A stretch of DNA of 64,000 nucleotides from Pocillopora verrucosa (Eukaryota; Cnidaria; Anthozoa; Scleractinia; Pocilloporidae), in the NCBI RefSeq assembly GCF_036669915.1, contig NC_089320.1:4808039-4872038 (forward strand). The letters are read 5' to 3'. Under the pieces are notes generated by a model. The model searched no databases. It was not told where the DNA came from and worked only from the letters and a program-made list of their open reading frames with translations. Shown one piece after another: positions 34,124 to 43,335 of the stretch. How positions within the stretch are numbered: position 1 is the stretch's first letter; each line of letters begins with the position of its first letter. A program made the translations under genes and the position numbers.

Positions 34124-35291
34124 AAAACTAGGATAAATGTTCCTCAAACTTTTTTAAAGGTAATGAATTACAAATCAAGGCAGCCAAAAAATAAAAACTT
34201 GCAAAATCCAGTTTGACTCTTGGTAGCATGCTTTCCCATTGTTTCTAGTGTAAGTAAAGTAGTCCACAATTAATCATAGTCCACTATGTAAACTTTACCT
34301 TTGCTGGCATTTCATGGAGAAGAGTGCTAGCTGTTTTGGAGGCATATATCCTTGAATGAATATGAATTGCAAGTAGACAAGGCAGTTATGGAACCAAACA
34401 CTTGCTGTGATGCTTGGCAAAGGGATGATCTTGATTCCTCTCTAGGAAGTGTAATAGTAATGTAATAGCTACACACTGTCTCAGGTGGTGGTTCGTCATT
34501 CTAAACATTGCTTTCTGTATTGCAAATGCAAGCATTGTACTCATTTTGAAGGTTGGAGCAGGTTGCACACATTTTTGTAGTTTTTGCTGTTGAGTTGCAA
34601 CAATTGTGATTGTGGGAAGGAAATGATCACAGTGAAAGTCATGGTTTATCAGTTTTGGACTAGCACTTTCAGATATTTTGAATTCCAAGCACAACTGTTC
34701 TCCACTCGCATGTGATGTCACTTATATGAATAATAATAAAATAGAAGGAACTGTTTAGATTATGTATTTAAGACCTTTTGAATCAATGGTACTTTGCTAT
34801 TACAAAGTAATCAATTTATTATAAAAAAAATTCTTGAAGGTGATTAGTTATCACCACCTTGATTTGAGTTCCAATAGGATGTACACTTGTTGCTCATAAT
34901 TAGACTACGCTTCCTGCTGTTGTTGCATATTCTGCTGACTTGTAATTAATAACTCTGACTCCTACTTTGCTGTCATCAGATTTTGTTAATCACTGGTATG
35001 ATTACAGACACATTAAGAACCATTCAGTCTTATTGCCATTACCAATTAAATTTTATTAATAGTGCAAAGCTCATCAGTCTTATTTTACCAGGCATTAGTA
35101 CAAGAACAAACTCATTTAATCAATGTCTCTACAAGTTTCTAACCCTCAGAGATATACACTTCTGCTAATTTGACATTCTTTGTAGATTATTACTGTATTC
35201 TTTTGATTTAACACATGAATAAGTGCCACATCTAGAAATTCAGTGCTCATTAGAGGGGTTACACTAGGACAAGACTGTAGTACAACCTTGT
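34124..35291. other. intergenic, no gene seen
   Basis: A 111-codon frame on the minus strand at 34386-34721 has no similarity I know and no splice support; I treat it as chance. Confidence 0.4.
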
Positions 35292-35500
35292 TCAACCCTA
35301 TAACTTTCAGAAGTGATAAATATGTAACCTCCCTATTCTATCCATACATTATCCAGCAAAATGGTAAAGAGGATCCTCAAACTTTTCAGGTAAAAGTTGT
35401 TATCTTGATCTAACACCAAATTCTTATAACCAATTTAAAAGGAAATGTGTAACAGGGTGAGGGGAGAATTAACAATCAGATCTTGGGAGTCAAAGGTTAA
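35292..35500 (+). repeat. MITE-like element, subfamily C copy 4
   Basis: Begins TCAACCCTATAACTTTCAG and ends TTGGGAGTCAAAGGTTAA; abuts subfamily A copy 5. Confidence 0.6.
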
Positions 35501-35625
35501 CCCTTTACACTCTAGCATTCATATTCTGGGCACTATTGTCTTTTCATATCCCATGATGCTGACAAGGAGAGTTTACCGGTTTCACAGCCAGGGCTTCTTG
35601 AATTGGTGATCATTTCCAGCGCAGT
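35496..35625 (+). repeat. MITE-like element, subfamily A copy 5 (partial)
   Basis: Begins GGTTAACCCTTTACAC and contains GCTGACAAGGAGAGTTTACC and TTGGTGATCATTTCC, then diverges. Confidence 0.55.
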
Positions 35626-36002
35626 CCAATTTTGAGTTAACTTTTGATTAATGATTATAGACCACTTAAGACTCCAATTAGTCTTAGTTCTATCATTTAG
35701 CTTAGTTCTATCATTTAGTTTTAACCATGAAAATGAAATCTGTACAGAAATTTTTCACATGAAGGAGAAACAAGAGTAGAGGTTCCTCTAATGAGGAGAT
35801 ATGGCTGACCCTGATCTTTGGTACACTGACAGTGCGATAATAAACTAAGTCATATTCCTGTGAAAGGAAGCAGAAATTTAATGTACATGTACTAATTTAG
35901 AATATATTTTACCTTAAATTGTTACATCTATATGAAGATTTTGTATAGAGTAGAGTAGAACAGGATTGACTGTAGCTAATGTTTCTTCCTTCAACAAGTA
36001 AG

Positions 36003-36135
36003 TTAGGTGGCTTTCTCTCGTCACCACTTGAACAAGTTTGTGGACTTTAAATGATCTCCTTTTCTCAGCCATTCAGATCAGCGAATAAACAGCTCAGTAC
36101 CTTGAGGATTGACAGTGTCTTAGACTGCTAAAATG
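36003..36135 (-). pseudogene. NB-ARC winged-helix fragment, relic of the 37-42 kb gene family
   Basis: The minus strand reads LSILKVLSCLF, then a stop, a frameshift, and KVHKLVQVVTRES. The intact gene has ISAVLKVLTCYSLF and FSVHKLVQEVVRDS at residues 763-798. Nucleotide words such as CTTGAACAAGTTTGTG and CAGTACCTTGAGGA are shared with 39.9-40.0 kb. It is a short dead copy about 1 kb from the 3' end of the intact gene. Confidence 0.7.
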
Positions 36136-36184
36136 ATTCGAAAACTTAAATTTTTGTCCTACAGATTTCCTTAGGATAAATAGC

Positions 36185-36396
36185 TTAACCCTTTAACTCC
36201 AATGAGTGACCAAGACAGACTTTCTCCTTACAATATCAATACAATATCAAGCAGACATGTGATGAGAAAAAAGAAAATATATATGAGGGGATTATTAATT
36301 GATCCAATGCCAAATTCTCCAAACTAACATCACAAGAACTACACAGCAGACAGTAAGGAGAATTACTAATGAGATCTTGGGAGTTAAAGGGTTAAG
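36185..36396 (+). repeat. MITE-like element, subfamily B copy 6, perfect 16-bp TIRs
   Basis: Left end TTAACCCTTTAACTCC and right end GGAGTTAAAGGGTTAA are exact reverse complements over 16 bp. This is the best-preserved copy and defines the family termini. Confidence 0.85.
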
Positions 36397-37168
36397 AAAT
36401 GACGTATCCCTGCTGTTATCCTTGATATATCTACTGTTATGTTCTCTCACGGTCGTTGTTTACTTCCAATCAAGTTCTATTTACCCTCAACATCTCCCGC
36501 CTGTTTCATATTATTTCACAGCACGTTCCTTCCGACCATGGCCCTCCGTGGTTCATGGGCTCGTTGTTTCTCATTTTCATTTGCAAAACAGATCTTGACT
36601 TAATGAGCCAAAAGAGATTCAGGGTAAATTACTTAAGAATAATATCTTGTACTCAACTGCGCAGAGAAGTAATTTCCTGCCAGGAAAGCACTTCTATAGG
36701 AGGAAAGAAAAATAGACGACGAAGAAACAGACTTGTATTATTAATCCTTTCATCTAGAAATAATCTTCAAGCGTAATATGGTAGTCAGTATTATCAAACG
36801 GAACGTTTCGTTTGTTTCTCATATGCTACTTCAGTGCTACTGAAATTTTAACACTCGCTATGCCTGACTGCATGGCTTTTCAATTGTCCAGTTCAGTTTT
36901 TAGTTACCTTAGCGACGACATTGCAACTAAATCACCTTACGTCCACAGCCTCCTCTTGTTAGTTCAAGCGTTTAAACATCAATACTACCACGATGCATAC
37001 TGTCAGTTGTTTAGTCTGTCGTCTCCAGAAAGGATAACTGGATAATTTAGAATGCTCTGAGTTTGATTTTTACGATAATCTGTCGAGAAACCTTCAGTAA
37101 ATGGAGTTCTGTTCGGATGACAAATATTCACGTTCACGTTCCTGTAAATTAAGCTTTTCAAAGGATGA
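36397..37168. other. intergenic, no gene seen
   Basis: Downstream of the minus-strand gene. The open frames at 36299-37045 have no recognisable similarity. Confidence 0.4.
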
Positions 37169-40100
37169 TTAGTTCACTTTACATTCATTACTTGTGTTGT
37201 CGTACCCGGAGGGCGTGGCAAGACGTATCACTTCTGGTTGAATGTCATTTGAACTAAACTCTTGTGATTTCTCTTGGCTGTCACAGTCCTTAGCCATTTC
37301 TACATTCTCAACATGACATGCTGTTGTAAACCGCAAAGGTTCCCCTGTCTTGCACACAACTGATACTTTCCCGTGACCAACGATCACCATCTCTTCTGAA
37401 ATTTCAACACTTGTCTCCAACAGATACTCGCCTTCTTTTATTACAACGACTTGATTCTTCGAATTCCCCTCAAGCTTCTCTGCATTTTGAATGACACGCC
37501 GCAGCTGATCCGAAGTTTCCACATCTAGGACTTGGATCTCTCCATAGCGCTGAGTGACTTCAGAGATATCCCGACCTTGGCTCAGGTGTTTAAACACTGC
37601 AGCAGCAGCGAGTGCTTCTGGCTTTCTACCCAGTTCTGCCAAGGTTACAGACTTAACGCGGTAACCAAGCAGCCAGGAAGGGTCAGCTTTGATGGCAGCT
37701 TCAGCGTCATTTAATGCAAGCTGCAACGAAGGCTTCCTCTTTGACGGACTACCATTTTGTTGTTGGGCAGATCTTAAGTAGGTTAACGCCCTGCTAGTGA
37801 GAATCTTTGAATCGTTTGGACATAGAACCAGTGCTTCATTATACATCGTTAGGGCTGCGTCTAATTGGCCGCGATCGAGGCAAGCTTTGGCAGACTCTTT
37901 GAGACTTTTGATGGACTCATCTGTGGATGATTGCGCAATGTTCTCCATGTAAATGGCTTGTGGAACACAACTATAGCACATTATTTGGACCTTGCCAAGA
38001 CCAACCATTACTGTATTTTCTGGGACCTTTAAGGGCTCTGTTAGCTGGTACCGCCCTTCTTTCACCACAATAACTAGATTTCGAGTATCTGTTTTCTCCG
38101 CTGCTGATTGAAAGTCTTGTACTGTGTTAACGACATGTACATCAAACTTTCCAAAGCGACGCTCGACTACTGGAATGTTTGTGCAGTTCGATGGAAACAG
38201 ATGCCGAGATATCGCAGCTGTAGCAAGTGAAGGCCCTCGTTCGTCAAGATGAGCAAGGCAGACAGCCTTCCAATAATACCCCTTTGCCCAAGAGGGATCT
38301 GTCTTTATGGCATTCTGCGAATCATCTAAGGCACGTCTAAGCCATTCCTGTTTGACTTTCAATGAGCATTGTTTCTCTGATAGTTTTAAACTTGTTGCAG
38401 CTCTATTAGTCAGCAACTTGGCATCATTTGGAGACAAACCTAAAGCGTCAGAATAGTGTTTATATGCCCCAACATAATCGTGTTCTCTGAATAAAGCATT
38501 ACCCCTGTCTTTCAGTGCTCGTGTTGCGTACATATTTACATCACACTGCGGCACTCTTTGGAAGAACTGTTGTTTTGGTTCTGTATCACATTGTTGCAAC
38601 AACTGCATGTAATGTTTGGCGTCCGCTTCATTTCCTAGGATGGAATTAATTGCTTTTAAATTCATGTAGGCGGTTTTCAAGCGTGGGTTCGTTTCACCGT
38701 AAAATTTTTTGCGAATCGCTAATGCAATCTGAGCTATTGTCAAGTGTATTTTTTTTGTAGCATTTTGCACGTTTCTTTCGCAAGCTTTGGACCAGCACAC
38801 GAGGAGGCCCTCCAGAACTCCAGCCGCGTGGTCATCGCTTCCATCCTCAATAATGACAACTCTAGTTTCTGTGCAGCCGTTGATCACGCTTGTGTATATA
38901 CGAGGCCACCTTTTTTCTAGCATTTTAAGTAGCATAGTTTCCGATTTCTGGCTATCAAAAGTGCTGAGTATCACGAGAGCATCAGTCATTCCCTTGATGT
39001 AATAATCAGAGTCATGTGGCATCGTCTTGCAAACATCTAACATTTCCTCAGCGTACGGCTTTGCCTCAGTGGACTTTCCTTCATTGTTGAGTAGAGTCGC
39101 AATGTGCTGTAGAACACGTAACAACATTCCCTGATCTGGAGGTTGTAATTCCCTGGCAAGTTTCAAGGCATACTTGTGACGTTTCAAAGCTGATTTGAAA
39201 TTACAAGCTGATACCTGATTTTCGGCTCGTGCAATCATCATTTGAAGATCAACAGATTCAGCAGCACTTAGTTTTAGACTCTCAAGTTGAAGTAAGGCTT
39301 CGTAATTTTTCTTCCACTCCCCTTCAATCGCGTAATATGAGGCGCGCTGTTCGAGAACTAGATATTTAACATCGTCAGGTACAATTGCTCCAGAAGTTTC
39401 CAGTTCATAAAGCTTTCGCACTGCTTCATCGGCGAGTTTCTTTGCTTCTTCGTAACTCACGAGATCAGAGCAATTTCTTCTTCTGACACTTGCTTCCACC
39501 ATCATTACAAGAATTGTTCTGGGATCCTCACGACAACACATTCTTTGAACTTGCAACATAAACTCTGAGAATTCAGCATTCAACTTAACAAGAAATATGT
39601 TCATCCCAATTAATCGCTTAGTTAAGTTGAACAGTTGACCAAAAGTGTCATCACTTCCAATACAATCGACGAAGCGATCCATTGATAACTTCATCTCTGC
39701 CTGTAAGTGATCCTTTAACTTCCGAGAATTCAACAAAAGAGCAATAAGAATATTTTTGTCTTCTTTGTCTACTTCTAACCAGTTTATCACATAGTGACCA
39801 TCAAACCTCAAACAGGATTCACTCTTCTTTCTAAGTGCACAGTGTAGAACGCGCATGGCTGCAGTCAATGTCTCTGTCCTTATTCGCGAAGTTAGGCTGT
39901 CACGAACCACCTCTTGAACAAGTTTGTGTACACTAAATACTTTGCTTTGTTGATCAACTGAGAAAAGGGAGTAACAGGTCAGTACCTTGAGGACGGCAGA
40001 AATGTCGATCTTAGAACACGCAGCTTCTCTTAACTCGACTTGATCTATAGCAGGAAGACCAGGATTGATGACTTCGAAAGGAATATTCTCAGACTCTAGA

Positions 40101-42289
40101 AAGGATGCAATACGCATCATGGTGGCAGCAGCAGGCGATTTTTCAGCCACAAATTCAAAATTCATTTCCCAGGTAGTGTGTACAGATAAACGATGCTGAG
40201 CTTCTATACTAAGCGCTGTTACTGGCTGATGTTTTAAAAGACGGAGCCTTACTTCTCGGTACTTGTCAAGGTAAGGTTTGAAGGTACAAGGAATGGGAAG
40301 CGCAGATATGTAAGCTGCTGCTTGCTCGAGGGCCAATGGAAGACCTCCCAGTTCCTTTGCCAGATCAACTGCTTCCTTGTAAAGGGATTCTTCCTCAAGG
40401 CCCGTTCTTTGCATTAGAAACAGGGCACCTTCCTTTTCAGTGAAAGACTGAAGCTCCAAACAATCTTTGGGCGACAGCTTCAACAGCGTTTTGATATCCC
40501 TCTCATTTTGCCTGGTAGTGAACAGTATTTGTCCATTCTTTGGTGCTTTTGCATTCCTTTGCCAGGGCCCATTGCATATTTTCATCACACCACTGGGACA
40601 CTTTGGGCTTGTCAACTCATCTGCATTGTCTACTACAAGGAGCCATGGACAATTTTTATTCGATAACAGAGCTAGAAATCTGTTGAGGGAATCATCGACA
40701 TTTTCATTTGTCGACGCAGGTATATTTAGTAAAGCAAGGTTCTCGGCAACTGATTTACGTACATTTTCATCACTTTCCCCATTAATCCAGAACACTCCAC
40801 CAGTGAAGTGTTTCTTCCATCTCCAGGCAAATTCTACCGCCAGAGAAGTCTTTCCGCATCCTCCAAGGCCACAAATGGTTTTTGTGCAGCAGGAAATGCC
40901 TGAAAATTTTGAAGAATCCTTATTGGACACTAAATTATGTTCTAACCATAGCAAGGCTGTCTCTCGCCCAGTGAATTCCTGTAATTGTCTCGGTGCGGTA
41001 CATGGTGTGGCAACATCATCTTCTCTTTGTACAACCGAGGATTTTGCCTTGAAGGTTTCTACTTCAGATTTCATGCTTTCGATGCTGACCTCTAAGTCGG
41101 CGATTTTATCTTTTGCTGTGTTAAGGTCCGGGACAACGTCATCCAAACAGCCTGCCACATTCTTTAGATCCTCACTGATAACATCTACGGCACCATGCAA
41201 ATAATCTCGCTCATCAAGCAACCTATTGAAGTTTTCAACACTTTTTAATAGCATTGAAATTTCCTGTTTAAGGACTTCAACATCGGTCAATGTGTCAGTG
41301 AGTTGTTTTCCATGTTTGGCAAACTCTTCTCGATGGAATGCACCCTGCTCTTTCAGGTTGGATAAGTCTCTCTGAGCACACTCTTCAGTTCTTTTTATAT
41401 CTGAAGTAAGCTGCCTGATATTTTCTTGAGCTTCTAGTAAATCATTCTGGCCTTTCCCCAGGTCTGTCCTTGCAGCATGTACCTCTGTATCCAGCTCCGC
41501 TAGTTGGTCCCTTAGCTCGGCTATCTCTTCTTTGTTTCCACTGCTTCGTGTTTTTACTTCAGATAAATCATTCATGCACCTTGTTACGTCTGCAACCAGC
41601 GACTGACCCAGCAAATGAAGAGCCTCAACTTCGGATTCCCTTACATTTACGAGCCCATGATAAAACAAGTCTTGCAAATTTTTCGAAGATTCCTGCACCG
41701 CTTTGTCTGCCTTGAAAACCGGGTCACTTAGCAGATTGTTAAGGTGTCCAAATATGGTGTTGACATCTGCATCTTGAAGTTCTTGTTTTGGCGAATGAGC
41801 CCAGTGATTTCTTCCCTTGTCTCGCACTGCATTCAAAACTACTCGATTGACCGAGGAATGGATGAAAGGACACCATTCTAACACGTTTAAGAGCCCGCTA
41901 ATGTCTGTAGTATTGGCATCTATGATGTCTCCTTTCCGTGTTCCTAATGTTGGCATGAAGACTTTTGCTATTTCCCATACCCCTACAGGAGATCCCCATT
42001 GTTGTCTATCACTGTTGTTCCAGCAAATCTTTGGTCGTGGAGACTTGTGGAGGCGCTCCAGCTCTTTCTTCCAAGTAGTACAAGTGGCACATTTGGAAGA
42101 GTGACCTGCACAGGTACATGGGGGAAGTGAGTGCAAAGGAGGGCTGGAAATAAGTGACTGGTACCAAGCCTCCATTTGTCTTTGGATTAATGGTGTGATT
42201 CCATTTTTTGTTATGTTCAAGGCACATCCGACCATTACCCAGTTTTTGTGCTCTTTCTTATCAAGTTCTGCCGTCCAGCCGGTAGCCAT
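37169..42289 (-). CDS. HEPN-coiled coil-NB-ARC-TPR STAND protein, 1706 aa
   Basis: Intronless. The ATG at 42289 follows an in-frame TGA and has a good Kozak context. In order: a Cys cluster CxCx6CxxC at residues 58-70; a DZIP3-like HEPN-type domain to about 190 with RNHWAH at 160-165, which fits the Rx4-6H motif of HEPN RNases; coiled coil at about 215-420; NB-ARC with Walker A GLGGCGKT (474-481), Walker B WLLVVDNADE (549-558), GQILFTTR (586-593), GLPLALEQ (649-656) and the winged-helix histidine VHKL (787-790); helical TPR-like repeats at about 940-1240; and two copies of a TPR plus beta-strand module at 1256-1438 and 1463-1646. STAND proteins switch between ADP and ATP states, the TPRs sensing a ligand. 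Roles as an immune sensor and RNase are inferred from family patterns. Broken relatives lie on both sides. Confidence 0.93.
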   Translation of the reverse strand: MATGWTAELDKKEHKNWVMVGCALNITKNGITPLIQRQMEAWYQSLISSPPLHSLPPCTCAGHSSKCATCTTWKKELERLHKSPRPKICWNNSDRQQWGSPVGVWEIAKVFMPTLGTRKGDIIDANTTDISGLLNVLEWCPFIHSSVNRVVLNAVRDKGRNHWAHSPKQELQDADVNTIFGHLNNLLSDPVFKADKAVQESSKNLQDLFYHGLVNVRESEVEALHLLGQSLVADVTRCMNDLSEVKTRSSGNKEEIAELRDQLAELDTEVHAARTDLGKGQNDLLEAQENIRQLTSDIKRTEECAQRDLSNLKEQGAFHREEFAKHGKQLTDTLTDVEVLKQEISMLLKSVENFNRLLDERDYLHGAVDVISEDLKNVAGCLDDVVPDLNTAKDKIADLEVSIESMKSEVETFKAKSSVVQREDDVATPCTAPRQLQEFTGRETALLWLEHNLVSNKDSSKFSGISCCTKTICGLGGCGKTSLAVEFAWRWKKHFTGGVFWINGESDENVRKSVAENLALLNIPASTNENVDDSLNRFLALLSNKNCPWLLVVDNADELTSPKCPSGVMKICNGPWQRNAKAPKNGQILFTTRQNERDIKTLLKLSPKDCLELQSFTEKEGALFLMQRTGLEEESLYKEAVDLAKELGGLPLALEQAAAYISALPIPCTFKPYLDKYREVRLRLLKHQPVTALSIEAQHRLSVHTTWEMNFEFVAEKSPAAATMMRIASFLESENIPFEVINPGLPAIDQVELREAACSKIDISAVLKVLTCYSLFSVDQQSKVFSVHKLVQEVVRDSLTSRIRTETLTAAMRVLHCALRKKSESCLRFDGHYVINWLEVDKEDKNILIALLLNSRKLKDHLQAEMKLSMDRFVDCIGSDDTFGQLFNLTKRLIGMNIFLVKLNAEFSEFMLQVQRMCCREDPRTILVMMVEASVRRRNCSDLVSYEEAKKLADEAVRKLYELETSGAIVPDDVKYLVLEQRASYYAIEGEWKKNYEALLQLESLKLSAAESVDLQMMIARAENQVSACNFKSALKRHKYALKLARELQPPDQGMLLRVLQHIATLLNNEGKSTEAKPYAEEMLDVCKTMPHDSDYYIKGMTDALVILSTFDSQKSETMLLKMLEKRWPRIYTSVINGCTETRVVIIEDGSDDHAAGVLEGLLVCWSKACERNVQNATKKIHLTIAQIALAIRKKFYGETNPRLKTAYMNLKAINSILGNEADAKHYMQLLQQCDTEPKQQFFQRVPQCDVNMYATRALKDRGNALFREHDYVGAYKHYSDALGLSPNDAKLLTNRAATSLKLSEKQCSLKVKQEWLRRALDDSQNAIKTDPSWAKGYYWKAVCLAHLDERGPSLATAAISRHLFPSNCTNIPVVERRFGKFDVHVVNTVQDFQSAAEKTDTRNLVIVVKEGRYQLTEPLKVPENTVMVGLGKVQIMCYSCVPQAIYMENIAQSSTDESIKSLKESAKACLDRGQLDAALTMYNEALVLCPNDSKILTSRALTYLRSAQQQNGSPSKRKPSLQLALNDAEAAIKADPSWLLGYRVKSVTLAELGRKPEALAAAAVFKHLSQGRDISEVTQRYGEIQVLDVETSDQLRRVIQNAEKLEGNSKNQVVVIKEGEYLLETSVEISEEMVIVGHGKVSVVCKTGEPLRFTTACHVENVEMAKDCDSQEKSQEFSSNDIQPEVIRLATPSGYDNTSNECKVN

Positions 42290-43215
42290 CTTGTGTTTTC
42301 CTTTATCAAGGCCAAATTCTAAAAATCACATGCCTATGTCAATAAACCAAAATCAGGGATTCTTTTCTCCTTCTGTTTAGGGAGATGAAGGGGTTCGAGA
42401 TATCGAAGGATGAGGGAACTCAAGATATTGGGGATGAGATCCTATGGGCCCTGAAATGCATGGGCTGGCCTTGGGTGGAGGTCCAAGACATTGGGCAACG
42501 AGATTCTGGGGGATTTGACATACTGGGGTTTCCTTCTGGAGACTCGTTATGTTAGGGAATTTGAGATACAGCGGCTCTTAGGGTCCTTGGGGAACTTAGG
42601 GTTCCTTGGGGCTCGAAGCATACGTACAGAAGTAAGCGCCGATCGATTAGGTAGGGGGCTCGAGATACCAGAGGATTCAAGGTTTTGAGGAACTCAGGAT
42701 GCTGGTGAGTTTGAACCCAAGTCAATGGAATTTTAATAAAAATCAAATAACTGTCTGAGCGGAAGGGTGGGGAGTTACGAAAAAAAGAAAACTTAAAAGG
42801 CAGGGGTACAAAAAAAACTTTCTCTAATAGGCGCCGGGTAAAAAAAAAAACACTGTTAGGGCCCGTTCTTGGAGTTGAATTAAAGTTATGTTGAAATGAG
42901 GAATTTTAAATCTTTTGGTTAGATTTGTATTAGTGGGGTTGATTCATGCTTCATGTCATCATCCCTAACAATGGTTTGAGGACTTTGTTACTGCTAACAT
43001 TTTTTTTTCATATTGCTTTTGAAATGTAAATGTTAATAGCTACAAGCTGCAATGCCAGTAGATATTAACAGTGACTTGACCAAATAAAAAGTACCCATAC
43101 ATTTTGGCCTTTTTGCAGTTCACTTTGTTAACCCGACACATTATTAAGCAATAACAGAAGAATCATTATTCAGAAGAAATTGCCTCGGAACATTGTAATA
43201 ACACAAAATTTAATT
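42290..43215. other. intergenic, G-rich repeats upstream of the NB-ARC gene
   Basis: From 42380 to 42700 short words such as GGGGAACTTAGGGTTCCTTG and GAGATA recur in a G-rich stretch. No promoter element was identified. Confidence 0.35.
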
Positions 43216-43219
43216 TTAT

Positions 43220-43335
43220 ATAGAAAAATATGACGTTCTAAGGTCGCTTTAGGCCACCTTGAACAGTAAAAAATTTACCTCAACTTATTGACCGAATATC
43301 TCCAGTGTTACCTCGATCCAGGAGATACCATTTAC
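43220..43335 (-). repeat. dispersed repeat E, copy 1
   Basis: Read on the minus strand: GATCGAGGTAACACTGGAGA, then CAATAAGTTGAGGTAAATTT, GTTCAAGGTGGCCTAAAGCG and ACCTTAGAACGTCA. An inverted relative lies at 46620-46725. Confidence 0.55.

Noticed and set aside
34386-34721. 111-codon minus-strand frame
   Set aside because: Low-complexity His/Gln content and no homology; probably chance.
40467-41204. 245-codon open frame on the plus strand
   Set aside because: It is antisense to the NB-ARC coding region, with no homology of its own; a shadow frame.
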